The notes under the pieces: generated by a model
The model's database searches: none
What the model was told of the DNA's origin: nothing
The model's input: only the letters and a program-made list of their open reading frames with translations
Position numbers and translations under genes: made by a program
In this document: in pieces, positions 24,483-33,737 of the stretch
Numbering within the stretch: the stretch's first letter is position 1
Layout: the number at the start of each line of letters is the position of its first letter
DNA from: Rapidithrix thailandica
Lineage (GTDB): Bacteria > Bacteroidota > Bacteroidia > Cytophagales > Flammeovirgaceae
Direction of reading: 5' to 3'
DNA: 64,000 nucleotides
Assembly: GCF_039710355.1 (NCBI RefSeq)
Contig: NZ_JBDKWZ010000017.1
Span: forward strand, 1 to 64,000

Positions 24483-25529
24483 CTATAAAAATGGGGTTGA
24501 AAATTTAATGGGTTTGCCTTTCCTTAGTTTATAAGACAATGAAAATTCGAAGGTGTTGCCGTTGGAATAATATTTTAATGAGGAAATGTTTGCGTCATAA
24601 GAAACACCGAAGGTAAAGTTGTCCCATTGTAGTCCTGCCGAAATAATATATGCGTCTTTGATCCGGTGCCATGCCCCTAGGGAAAGCAATATTCCGGGGG
24701 AATCCATATTTAGCACTTCGTCTCTTAACTGAACACTCGCGTAACAACCTAAATCCAATTGAGAAAGCCGGTCCTGATATTGCAATAAGAAATTCGGACT
24801 AAGGATCAGTTGATAATCCGCTATGGAGAAGTTGATTCCTCCATGGTGCTTCCATTTAATGGGCATCCTTACAGGAGTACCCTCTTCAAAAAGCGATTCG
24901 TTAGGGCGGTTAAGGTTCGAGAGTGCTATTCCCAAATAAGCACTAAATTCAGTTTTGTAATCATCAGGATTGCTATCATATAGCCAAAATAGTCCTGTAT
25001 GAAACAATGGAATAGTCGTTTTAGCTTGAATAAAATTAATGGAGGGAGCTATGCTTTGATCAAAACCTATGGAAGGGACATATTGTGAGCCCCAATTAAA
25101 ATCATCAATTTTATATTGTCTTTGTAATATTCCTCCTTGCATACCGAATGCCAGTTGGTGAGTGGCTGTTTTGTTTAACAACAATTTACTCGAAGTCGAA
25201 ATTAAAACAGCGGTTGAGGTAAATTTACTTGTAGAGCCTGTAGATTGGTTTAACAAACTTAATCCGATACTTCCCAGATGATTTTTAAAAGTAGTTTTCT
25301 TATTGTAAAGAGGAAGAATAACGTTGGCTTGAGTACTTTGGGTGGTAGTATGAAAATCCCGTTGGTCATTTCTGTAATTTACACCCAAATAAAGGTCTTT
25401 TTCTAAACCTGCTAAGGCGGGATTTAAATAAACAGAAGATGCATAAAACTGAGAAAAATTGACATCCTGAGCATTTGCATTACAAAAACATGATACCACT
25501 ACAAGAAAAAAAGAAACTACTGTTTTCAA
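24483..25529 (-). CDS. PorP/SprF family type IX secretion outer-membrane protein
   Basis: 348 residues, signal peptide ending NANAQDVNFSQFY. The start SQFYASSVYLNPALAGLEKD and the later YRNDQRDF, GSIGLSLLNQSTG and GLQWDNFTFGVSYD are diagnostic for the PorP/SprF family, beta-barrels that dock type B T9SS cargo (SprB-like) at the outer membrane. It lies between a type B sorted protein and a TPR-PD40 protein, the standard genetic neighbourhood. The gap to the upstream type B gene is 145 bp, so it may have an extra promoter. Confidence 0.93.
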   Translation of the reverse strand: MKTVVSFFLVVVSCFCNANAQDVNFSQFYASSVYLNPALAGLEKDLYLGVNYRNDQRDFHTTTQSTQANVILPLYNKKTTFKNHLGSIGLSLLNQSTGSTSKFTSTAVLISTSSKLLLNKTATHQLAFGMQGGILQRQYKIDDFNWGSQYVPSIGFDQSIAPSINFIQAKTTIPLFHTGLFWLYDSNPDDYKTEFSAYLGIALSNLNRPNESLFEEGTPVRMPIKWKHHGGINFSIADYQLILSPNFLLQYQDRLSQLDLGCYASVQLRDEVLNMDSPGILLSLGAWHRIKDAYIISAGLQWDNFTFGVSYDANISSLKYYSNGNTFEFSLSYKLRKGKPIKFSTPFL

Positions 25530-25674
25530 AATACCTCCAGGTTAAGGGTGATTGTATGCAAGTTGTGAAGAAAAAGAAATATTTTCTTGAGGGAAAATCA
25601 TCAATTTTTTGATACTTCCCACTACCTGGTCTAGGCATTTGTACCTAAAGGTGGTTATGTAATATTTTTGCCAC

Positions 25675-26859
25675 TCAACGAATGACTGTGACCTTGCCCG
25701 CTTTTGAAAATTTATCTCCGTATACCGTGCCTTGAATCACATAATGATAGACTCCCGGACTCAAGTATTTTCCGCTATGAATATTGATACCGTCCCAACC
25801 TTCTTCATTCATCTGGTGAAACGAATTTGAGTAGAACACAATGATTCCTCTATGGTCAAATACTTTAAAATGAAAATCATCCGGAATTAACCTGTTTACA
25901 AATACCTTTACTACTTGGTCTTCCGGATGTGGAGCCAAGGGGGAGAGAGCATTGGGAATGAATAGGGTTATATCTGTAGATGGAATGCCCAATGTAAAGA
26001 ATGATTCATCGGATATTCTTATTTGAGAAGTGATCAATGCAGACGTTAAATCTCCTTCATGGCTGCCTCCTAAATTTCGAAAGCCTATTGTTTCGTCCAA
26101 ACCCGCTACCACCAGATCTTGTATTTGCTTGGGTAGTAGGCTTTCATCCGGTTGATAGTTTAAGGTTAAAGTGGCTGAATCGAGGTTTCCCCCAATGATG
26201 AATTTCTCCCAATAGTATTGCGTTGATATTTTTTTTAATTCTTTAGATTCATTCGTAAACGAATTCGGTTGGTGAATTTCAAAACCCAATACAGGGTTAT
26301 TTCCTAAAATGTTGCTTAGATATACAGGCGAGTACATTCCGTTGATTCCTATTGGATAGAACTTATCCGTAGTCCCTTCATGAAAAAGTATGCCTTCCAC
26401 ATATGATTCCTCATCACCACCTTCGATGATGATGGCATCGGATAGAATCAACCTAGCACCCGTGTCCGGTCGAACAATTCCTTTTAAGAGCTTCAAAGAG
26501 TTGTTGACAAAGACTTGTCCCCGGAAGTATTTGTGACCTACACCGTTAACCTCTATTTCATGTATTGTATCTTTTTTAAAATCAATACTTTGATCAGTAT
26601 CGCCATGAATGACGATTGAGCCTGATTGAGCATTGAAAATTCCTTGGTTAATGAAATTATTATTGACGTATATTTTGCCCGAGTTGTGGAGGGTTCCCTC
26701 ATTTAAAACATTGCCTTTGGCGCTTAAAACGGCATCGGGGCCAATTGTAATTTCAGCACGATTTACAAAGTCATTTTCTTGAGAGAAGCATTTATACGAA
26801 AAAAGTGAACCAATAAAGGTCAGTATAAAAATTATAGAAAAAACTGAATTCGAATTCAT
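25675..26859 (-). CDS. Secreted protein with T9SS type B sorting domain
   Basis: 394 residues. A signal peptide (IFILTFIGSLFSYKCFSQ) is followed by beta-helix-like repeats (GNVLNEGTLHNSGKIYVNNN, IVIHGDTDQSIDF) and a C-terminal gliding-motility-type domain (about 300-394) that begins LFIPNALSPL and continues VKVFVNRLIPDDFHFKVFDH, then GKYLSPGVYHYVIQG. This is the type B sorting tail recognised with PorP/SprF partners, which are encoded next door. Predicted to be exported and held at the cell surface. The 6-bp gap to the upstream S74 gene indicates co-transcription. Confidence 0.85.
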   Translation of the reverse strand: MNSNSVFSIIFILTFIGSLFSYKCFSQENDFVNRAEITIGPDAVLSAKGNVLNEGTLHNSGKIYVNNNFINQGIFNAQSGSIVIHGDTDQSIDFKKDTIHEIEVNGVGHKYFRGQVFVNNSLKLLKGIVRPDTGARLILSDAIIIEGGDEESYVEGILFHEGTTDKFYPIGINGMYSPVYLSNILGNNPVLGFEIHQPNSFTNESKELKKISTQYYWEKFIIGGNLDSATLTLNYQPDESLLPKQIQDLVVAGLDETIGFRNLGGSHEGDLTSALITSQIRISDESFFTLGIPSTDITLFIPNALSPLAPHPEDQVVKVFVNRLIPDDFHFKVFDHRGIIVFYSNSFHQMNEEGWDGINIHSGKYLSPGVYHYVIQGTVYGDKFSKAGKVTVIR

Positions 26860-26865
26860 GAAGAT

Positions 26866-28530
26866 TTATTTTTTTGCCTGGGAGCCTGTCATCCCTATGT
26901 AAGCCTTTATTTTTTCCAGTTCATTTTTCAATTGGGTATTTTCTTCTTGTAATTGGCGAATGGTTTCATTGGTTACTTTTTCCATTTGATCATTTTGTGC
27001 CTTAAGCGATTCGATGATGACCGGAATCAACCCTATATAATTTACCGTTTTAAATCCGTTGGAATGTGTTTGTACAAATTCAGGAAAGACCTTTTCAACT
27101 TCTTGAGCAATAAGGCCTGTTTGCATTGTTGGGTCTTGTAAGCTGGATTGTATTCCATCTTTCCAATGGTAATGAACCCCATTCAAAAGGAGTAATTTGT
27201 TTAATGCATTTTGAATAGGGTGAATATCTTTTTTGAGCCGGAAGTCGGAAGACATAGACAAGTTTCCACAATAGATGGTATTGCCTACATAAAAGTTGTC
27301 ATTAATATACCCGTCTCCATTAACGGCTAAGATTAAATTAGAAGGGTTTACTGGTGGGGTCGCAATATTTACTCCGGTAGCATCAAGTTTGGCAGAATTC
27401 CCGTTGTGATTGAAATTGGCAGGCCAGGTAGCGTAGCCAATGGCTATTCGGTTGGCATTGAATTTATCAAACTGACCTAAATTAAAAAGGGTATCTAGTT
27501 TAACCTTGGTTAAGGTAGCTCCTGAAGCAGAGTACACCGGCAAAAAGTCCTCTCCCGTAGGAGAAATATTTTCCGAAAGCCCGTTAATATCTACAAACAG
27601 GCTGTTATCAGAATCGAAAGCCAAACCGGCATTGCTTTTAATGATATTGTGATGAAGCATTGCATTTTCAACGGCATTGTTGGATAAAGAAAGTTCTCCC
27701 AGGCCGTTTAAGCTTGCATCTCCGGTGATTGATACTGTGTTTAAGGTGCCTCCATTGGAGATTAAGATTGCACCATTAGAACCTCCTGAATAATTCAGGT
27801 CGAGTAGTTTTGCTGTGGTTAATAGCGGTATATCACTGGCAATGAGTGAGCCTCCAGCTACAACTCTTCCTTTCGCATTCACAGTTACTTTGGTATAGGA
27901 GTTTGGGGAAATACCTGTGTCGGTGAGTTCTAGCTCAGGAAAAGTTCCGGTCAAGTCGCCTGTAGCTGTGGTAGAGGTAGTGATTGCGGAATTTAATTTA
28001 GCTCTTTCTGCATCCGTCATGATTTTTCCACTTCCTATATCCGTGATATCGATGATTTTACTACTGGTTAATACAGGAATGTCAGCAGCCGATAAGCCAC
28101 TGCCTGCTAAGGCTCTTCCTTTTGCATCAAGGGTCAACTTGGTATAAGTGCCTGGGGTAATACCCGTAAGTTTTAATTCCGGGTTAGGTAAATTGCCTGT
28201 GAGGTCCCCGTCAACAGGTATGTTTAATTCTTGGTTAATGATTTCCAACCATTGTCCGTCATGCCAGTAATAAAACTTCCCTTCATCAGTATCAAACACT
28301 AACATGCCGTTTTCCAGAGAAGTAAAACTGGTAGAAACTTTTTGACTTGTAGTCAGTCTTGGCACTAATAGCCCCTGGCTTCCGGAGGGTGAAACTAATT
28401 CCAATACGGCATTTTCATTAGGGGAAGTTGTATTGATCCCAACCGAGCTTTGACCAAAGACATTTACATGGCCAATGGCTGTAAAAAGAAAGAAAAGTAT
28501 ATAGGGGACTTTGTATGTATGAACCATCAT
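26866..28530 (-). CDS. Tail-fibre-like secreted protein with S74 intramolecular chaperone domain
   Basis: 554 residues. A signal peptide precedes SVGINTTSPNENAVLELVS, a start shared by many Bacteroidota tail-fibre-like surface proteins. The middle is built of collagen-like/phage-fibre repeats (GDLTGNLPNPELKLTGITPG, repeated with variations at about 105-235). The C-terminal domain (about 430-545, SSDFRLKKDIHPIQNALNKL ... TGLIAQEVEKVFPEFV) is a peptidase S74/endosialidase chaperone, with the Ser-Asp self-cleavage region, that trimerises fibres. A short coiled coil ends the protein. It is the first gene of the four-gene T9SS surface operon. Confidence 0.85.
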   Translation of the reverse strand: MMVHTYKVPYILFFLFTAIGHVNVFGQSSVGINTTSPNENAVLELVSPSGSQGLLVPRLTTSQKVSTSFTSLENGMLVFDTDEGKFYYWHDGQWLEIINQELNIPVDGDLTGNLPNPELKLTGITPGTYTKLTLDAKGRALAGSGLSAADIPVLTSSKIIDITDIGSGKIMTDAERAKLNSAITTSTTATGDLTGTFPELELTDTGISPNSYTKVTVNAKGRVVAGGSLIASDIPLLTTAKLLDLNYSGGSNGAILISNGGTLNTVSITGDASLNGLGELSLSNNAVENAMLHHNIIKSNAGLAFDSDNSLFVDINGLSENISPTGEDFLPVYSASGATLTKVKLDTLFNLGQFDKFNANRIAIGYATWPANFNHNGNSAKLDATGVNIATPPVNPSNLILAVNGDGYINDNFYVGNTIYCGNLSMSSDFRLKKDIHPIQNALNKLLLLNGVHYHWKDGIQSSLQDPTMQTGLIAQEVEKVFPEFVQTHSNGFKTVNYIGLIPVIIESLKAQNDQMEKVTNETIRQLQEENTQLKNELEKIKAYIGMTGSQAKK

Positions 28531-28778
28531 TGTTTATAATTAAAAAATCATTTGGTTAACCTCGATGCTTTATTAGAGTAACGTTCAAAAATCCTTTTTA
28601 CATGAATGCTCCCTATAAATATTAGAGTTGTCTAAAAGCAACTTTTCAACGGTTTGTTTTGTCTTCTTTAAATAATTATATCAGGATTTTATATCTTTAT
28701 ACTCAAGGGTTTATGTCTATTTCTTATAAAAGAGAATATTGTTTCTGACTAAAAAGGTATACGTCAAAAACAAAAAAA

Positions 28779-28804
28779 GCCACCCTACTTGTTTGTAGGA
28801 TAGC
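28779..28804 (-). terminator. Terminator of the sensor gene pair
   Basis: On the minus strand GGCTATCCTAC pairs with GTAGGGTGGC (G-U pairs included) and is followed by seven T, 27 bp after the kinase stop codon. The rest of the ~300-bp gap up to 28530 shows no gene. Confidence 0.7.
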
Positions 28805-28830
28805 CGAAAATATTTGAAAAATTCAATTCT

Positions 28831-30963
28831 CTATTTGGATAAACTATGTTCAACTTTTTTGGGTAATGAAATAATGAATTCGGTTCCTTTACGCTTTTCA
28901 CTTTTTACTTCTATGCTACCGTGCATCTGGTCAATAAGCATTTTTACAATAGATAAGCCCAGGCCTGTTGAGCTTTCTCCCCCGGTAGGTCGAGTGCTTA
29001 ATTTTTGAAATTTTTTGAACAATAATTTCTGCTCATCTTTACCGATGCCTTCCCCTTGGTCTTTTACGGAAATGACGAGATATTCTTTTTTCTCCCAGAT
29101 GTATAATTGAATTAATTTGTTTTTAGGAGAGTACTTTACCGCATTTGAAAACACATTATCAACAATCCGTGTGAGCTGATTAGGGTCTGTATATATTTTT
29201 AAATTAGGGTTTTGTAGACTTAGGTTTAATGAGAGTTCCTTGCGTTTCAAGTCATTGTCATACCCTTTCACCAAGGTGTTAATAAAGTCAGCGACTACAA
29301 TTTCCCTTATTTTAATATCCTCAAAGCCTTGCTCTAACCTGTTCCAGTCCAATATATTTTTCACAATGTATTTTCCTTCCTTGACTACATTGTTGATCAT
29401 ACTGGTATATTGCGACTGTTCTTCATTGAGGTTGCCGACTAACGGCATCAATTGCATCAAGCCTTCCACTTTTGCCAAAGGAGCTTTCAAATCGTGAGCA
29501 ACAACTCCCATCAAGCTGTTTTTTTCCTCGATCAACTCTTCCAGTTTTTCATTGTTCGCTTTTATTTCAACATTTTTCTGGTGTACTTCTTCTATAGTGG
29601 AAGCCAATTGTTTATTCAAATATTCTACTTGTTCTTTTTGCTTTCGAATCTTATTTGCTAAGCGGTAGTAAACAATAACAATGACTAATAACAAGAGAAT
29701 GATCAGTGTTGCCAATTTCATTGTTTGATAGAACTTCTTTCTATCTTCCATATTCTGTTGTAATAGCTCTTGGTTTTTTGCCTCGGCCCTGTCCAGTCGT
29801 TCTTGTGTAACGGTATTGATAGAATCCTTTGCAGAAATCAGGAGTTTTAAATTTTCGATTAATTGGTTGGTTTGAACTACCGACTCATTGAACGCATTTT
29901 CATTTTCTTTGATTAATTTTTCTACCGAACTGAGATACACAGAAAGGTATTCCTTATTCTCAGGGCTGAGCTCCTGTTCTTTTTCAATTTTATTGGTCAC
30001 GCGCTCCAGTTCTTTTTTGAGGGTAGAGTTTGTGCTTAAGTATTGGTCCCGGGCATTTTTAAGCTCTGAAGCAATCTCTTGAAAATCCAGGCTGTCCAAT
30101 TGTGTTTGAACAAGTAATGGAGTCTCTTTGGTCAGTAGTTTTAATGTAATCCGGTTATATGTGTGGTCCAGGGTCAATATATTGTATTCTGAAGAGGAAA
30201 ACTGGTCAATCTTATCAAAGAATAGGGCTTTAAATGTGCCTTTGTTATCTGTTATATAACGTTTCCGGTTTAACTCCAACTGTATGCCGGGTAAAGGCTT
30301 ATTTTGATTGTCAGTGACTTGTACGGTAATTAACTTTCGCTCCTGTGCAGCTTTGTTTACTGAGTTACTCAATCGAAAGGTTAAAGCTTTTCCTTCATTG
30401 CCGATTTCTATATTTTCTTTTGCTATTTGTTGGTTTTTAATCTTGAAAATAAAAGAATCTTTATGAAGGGGAATATTTTGTGGAACATTCAAAGAAAATT
30501 TTCCAAAACGATCGGTTTCGCTGGAAAATTTTATAGAGTTTGTTCCCACAATCACCACGGTTTCAAACCGGATTGGGGCGTCTTTTTTGTCATAAGCTTC
30601 ACCCTGGATGACATATCCGGAGGTCCAGGTTTGAATAAGTAAATGCTTTGTTGAAGTGTCCAAAGTCCAGTCCATAACCGCATAGCCTTTCCGGTCGATG
30701 GTAATTTGACGGATAGAGTCTGCAGTATTGGGCAGTTGAAATGTGAATTTACCAGTTTTATCACTTTGTACTGTGATGTTCTGTTCTAAGGTAATTTGAG
30801 AGTGTACGGGTAAATTAAAATTATCAATAATTTCTCCCGTGTATTCAACTTGCGATTGTCCGGCTCCTTTCATAGGCATGCACAAAAGAATACCAATAGT
30901 TAGTAGAAGGACCTTATTGGACTTTCGTAGGATATTTGTGAATATGTTAATTTTGCTCGTCAT
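28831..30963 (-). CDS. Membrane sensor histidine kinase with carboxypeptidase-regulatory-like extracellular repeats
   Basis: 710 residues. A signal region is followed by about three carboxypeptidase-regulatory-like Ig-fold repeats (about 35-265; GEIIDNFNLPVHSQI, GEAYDKKDAPIRFETVVIVG), a long helical/coiled-coil segment (290-410), one membrane span (about 412-435, ATLIILLLLVIVIVYY), and a cytoplasmic kinase core. HisKA has the phospho-acceptor His in VVAHDLKAPLAKVE; the ATPase has the N-box VDNVFSNAVKYSP and the G boxes VKDQGEGIG and STGLGLSIVK. No receiver domain or partner regulator is adjacent. The N-terminal half is paralogous to the adenylate cyclase encoded 124 bp upstream. Confidence 0.9.
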   Translation of the reverse strand: MTSKINIFTNILRKSNKVLLLTIGILLCMPMKGAGQSQVEYTGEIIDNFNLPVHSQITLEQNITVQSDKTGKFTFQLPNTADSIRQITIDRKGYAVMDWTLDTSTKHLLIQTWTSGYVIQGEAYDKKDAPIRFETVVIVGTNSIKFSSETDRFGKFSLNVPQNIPLHKDSFIFKIKNQQIAKENIEIGNEGKALTFRLSNSVNKAAQERKLITVQVTDNQNKPLPGIQLELNRKRYITDNKGTFKALFFDKIDQFSSSEYNILTLDHTYNRITLKLLTKETPLLVQTQLDSLDFQEIASELKNARDQYLSTNSTLKKELERVTNKIEKEQELSPENKEYLSVYLSSVEKLIKENENAFNESVVQTNQLIENLKLLISAKDSINTVTQERLDRAEAKNQELLQQNMEDRKKFYQTMKLATLIILLLLVIVIVYYRLANKIRKQKEQVEYLNKQLASTIEEVHQKNVEIKANNEKLEELIEEKNSLMGVVAHDLKAPLAKVEGLMQLMPLVGNLNEEQSQYTSMINNVVKEGKYIVKNILDWNRLEQGFEDIKIREIVVADFINTLVKGYDNDLKRKELSLNLSLQNPNLKIYTDPNQLTRIVDNVFSNAVKYSPKNKLIQLYIWEKKEYLVISVKDQGEGIGKDEQKLLFKKFQKLSTRPTGGESSTGLGLSIVKMLIDQMHGSIEVKSEKRKGTEFIISLPKKVEHSLSK

Positions 30964-31087
30964 TATTAAAAAAAAAATTAGGCCATACTGGTAAAAGAAA
31001 AAGGGTTATTTAGGATTTAACGGCTAATAGATGAGTTAGAGTTTTCACTTTTACATTGTCGAGTTGTTTGTGTTTAGTCGTTTGAAA

Positions 31088-33220
31088 TTATTTAAGCTTT
31101 AAGGCCTTTTCTACAAAAAACATGTCGACAAGGCCTTTATTTTTTGCCTCGATTTTTCCTCGATAGGTACATTGAAAAAAGTCCTGGATGTACTGATACG
31201 TTTCTCCTGAAATGTTCACTTTTCCAGTTTCACTTGATGATTCCATCCTGCTGGCTACATTCACCGTATCTCCCCATATATCGTATACGAACTTTTTCTT
31301 GCCGACTACCCCTGCTATCAGAGGGCCTGTATGGATGCCGATTCTGACTTCAAAACTTAGGCCATCAGGCAAATTCTTTTCTTTTTCTTTATTTTTCATA
31401 AATTGTTGTATTTCCAGACCGGCAAGTACCGCATCAATGGGGTTGCTCGGGTTCTGATCCGGAAGCCCTCCGGCACACATATAAGCATCTCCGATGGTTT
31501 TAATTTTTTCCAAATGGTGCTTTTCGATAATCTCATCAAAGGCAAAAAAGTATTCGTTCAATTCGGCAATTACTTCTTCCGGCCTGAGCTTCTCCGCGAT
31601 TTTAGTAAAGCCTCTTATGTCAGCAAACATCACTGTGGCTTGTTCATAAAATTTCGGAGTGGCTTTCCCTTTTTCTTTTAACTCAACGGCAGTGGTTTTG
31701 GGCAGAATGTTCAAAAGCAAATCATCAGATTTTTTCTTTTCCAATTCCAGTACCTTATTCTGATATTCGATTTGCTCTTTTTGCTGATGAATTTCCTGAC
31801 TTTTACTTTGAATTTCTTTTAATTTATACGACAGTTCAATAGTGGCCTCTTCCAGTTTGTTGTTTGCGTGTTGCAATTGATTTTTTTGTCGTTTGATTTT
31901 TTTGGCTGACCTGAAATACACCAAAGCCAGTAAGGATATCAAACCTGAAAAAGAAAGGGCCAACATCAAGCGGTTTCGAAACTCCCGTTCAGCAGCTTCT
32001 TTTTCTTTTTGTAAGGCGATATTTTTAGCCGTCATTTCATTCAACCTCTTGTTGGCCAACAGGTTTAATGAATCCTTTTCCAATATGATGGCCTTTAACT
32101 GAGAGATCAGGTCATTGGTTCTGTTCTTTGATTTTTCAAAAGCCTTTTCATTGTTTTTGGCCATCCCCTCTAACGACCATAAATACTCTTTTAAATATGC
32201 CCTCCGGGTATCTGTAATCGTATCTTCTTGAACCAACTTATCTTTCACCCTTTGAATCTCCTCACTCAAACGTTCGTTTTTCTCTATCAACAGATCCTTG
32301 ATTGTGGTCATCTCCGCAGCAATCTGCTCAAAATCCTTCCGGTCTTCGGCCATCAGGTGTTGCAACGTATCTCCGTAAAGAAGCAAATTGCCATGCAACT
32401 TGCGGGAAACCTTTAACAGTACCTCAGAGTCTTTCCGCTCAACTTGTTCTAATGCAAAGCCCGAAACAATAAATTTCTGGTCGTTTTGATAGAGTTTGCC
32501 CGGCAAAGAAAACTGTCCTTTATAATCTGTTAAATACACATTGCGGTTATACACTACCGCAATATCAGGGACCTGTTCCTCGCGTTCATTAAACACTTTT
32601 ACGGTGACCTGAGTCAATAACTCCGGTTGTTTATTGGAAACCAATACTTTGCTATCATGAGTATTGGTCGCAGCGCGTTGAAAAGTGATTTTTACAAAAC
32701 CGTAATCAGGCCGGAAACGCAAATCTTGTAAGGCTATTCTGCGGTCATCCACATAAAAGGAATGCTCTTCCGTTACCTTGGTGTTTGGGGGAATACTTAC
32801 TGTAAATTTCCCATGTTGGTCTGTAGTTGTATGAAATGTCGAGGAATGTCCTGTGATCGTAACAGGGAAATAGGTTACCGGGCTATCTTGGCGATCTGTA
32901 ACTTCTCCTCTCAACAAATATCCGGAAGACCAAAGGATGATTTCTAAAAAAGCTTGCTCTTGGCTATAATTATAATTCATCAGTTTATAGCCTTCTATTT
33001 CTACTCGTACCTTGGATTCTTTTTTTCGAAACGTATAGTCATTCACTAGTTTAAACAAACCATTGTCATCACTTACTGATTGTACCCCATCTATATGGAT
33101 ATGTACATTTTTGACCGGTAAACCAAATTGGTCAATTACCTGCCCTGTAAGAGATTGCCCAAGAGCAACATTAGCGAATATTACCCCAAATAATAGGAGA
33201 ATAAAGGATTTGGTTTGCAA
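31088..33220 (-). CDS. Membrane class III adenylate cyclase with the same sensor half as the neighbouring kinase
   Basis: 710 residues, equal to its neighbour. A signal peptide (FANVALGQ) is followed by Ig-fold regulatory repeats (GQVIDQFGLPVKNVHIHIDG, GEVTDRQDSPVTYFPVTITG), coiled coil, one membrane span (about 425-445), another coiled coil and a cyclase domain (about 535-705). The two metal aspartates are in MFADIRGFTK and IGDAYMCAGG. The base-selecting Lys (LEKIKTIGDAY) and Asp (YDIWGDTVN) are the adenylate pattern, and the Asn/Arg transition-state pair is in NVASRME. The product should be cAMP, which could feed CRP-family regulators. Probably co-transcribed with the kinase. Confidence 0.9.
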   Translation of the reverse strand: MQTKSFILLLFGVIFANVALGQSLTGQVIDQFGLPVKNVHIHIDGVQSVSDDNGLFKLVNDYTFRKKESKVRVEIEGYKLMNYNYSQEQAFLEIILWSSGYLLRGEVTDRQDSPVTYFPVTITGHSSTFHTTTDQHGKFTVSIPPNTKVTEEHSFYVDDRRIALQDLRFRPDYGFVKITFQRAATNTHDSKVLVSNKQPELLTQVTVKVFNEREEQVPDIAVVYNRNVYLTDYKGQFSLPGKLYQNDQKFIVSGFALEQVERKDSEVLLKVSRKLHGNLLLYGDTLQHLMAEDRKDFEQIAAEMTTIKDLLIEKNERLSEEIQRVKDKLVQEDTITDTRRAYLKEYLWSLEGMAKNNEKAFEKSKNRTNDLISQLKAIILEKDSLNLLANKRLNEMTAKNIALQKEKEAAEREFRNRLMLALSFSGLISLLALVYFRSAKKIKRQKNQLQHANNKLEEATIELSYKLKEIQSKSQEIHQQKEQIEYQNKVLELEKKKSDDLLLNILPKTTAVELKEKGKATPKFYEQATVMFADIRGFTKIAEKLRPEEVIAELNEYFFAFDEIIEKHHLEKIKTIGDAYMCAGGLPDQNPSNPIDAVLAGLEIQQFMKNKEKEKNLPDGLSFEVRIGIHTGPLIAGVVGKKKFVYDIWGDTVNVASRMESSSETGKVNISGETYQYIQDFFQCTYRGKIEAKNKGLVDMFFVEKALKLK

Positions 33221-33444
33221 TTTTTTCTCTTTGGTTTAATCAAAAAAGTTAATGCCTGATAGTCAGGTGTATTTTTTTTGTAAAAAATGAGAAAGGTAAT
33301 TGAGCAACGAATAAAATTGGAGGTTCTTATTGAGTAAATAATTATGCTCAAGGAACATACCAATTTGAGTAAGAAAAAATAATGTTGGGAAAGAAGGCTC
33401 AACGAACTTATTTAAAGTTCGTTGAGGGGCTACTCTTTTGGTGA

Positions 33445-33609
33445 TAAAAAAATCTCAGTTTAGAGTTCTTAGAAGATCATTTCGGTGGTCCGACACTTCG
33501 GTGGTCCGACACTTCGGTGGATCAAAATGTCTGGTCACTCAAAATCCTGCGCTGAGGCTCTTGAAATGGGAGTTGTTGATCTAAAGAATGAGTTTTAACT
33601 ATGTTCTTA
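33445..33609 (+). repeat. Dispersed intergenic repeat, copy E, with a 16-bp tandem core
   Basis: AAAAAATCTCAGTTTAGAGT opens the element; its reverse complement matches copy C near 11015-11030. A tandem 16-bp unit TTCGGTGGTCCGACAC (33481-33496, 33497-33512, then half a unit) follows, and the arm 33551-33609 (CTGAGGCTCTTGAAATGGGA ... TATGTTCTTA) matches copies A and B. An open frame of the following gene extends back into the arm, but its true start is at 33738. The rest of 33221-33737 has no gene. Confidence 0.75.
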
Positions 33610-33737
33610 TACGAGGAGGGGCAGACAAAAAACAGTTCAAAAAAACAAGGCTTTATGTAACAAGTCCTCTCCGTTTCAATATCTTAGCATTTATTGAAAA
33701 ATACATACACAATTTACTACTACAAACTCATTACAAA

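Noticed and set aside
33588..33737. N-terminal extension of the beta-galactosidase
   Set aside because: It reads through the end of a dispersed repeat and precedes a clear signal peptide at 33738.
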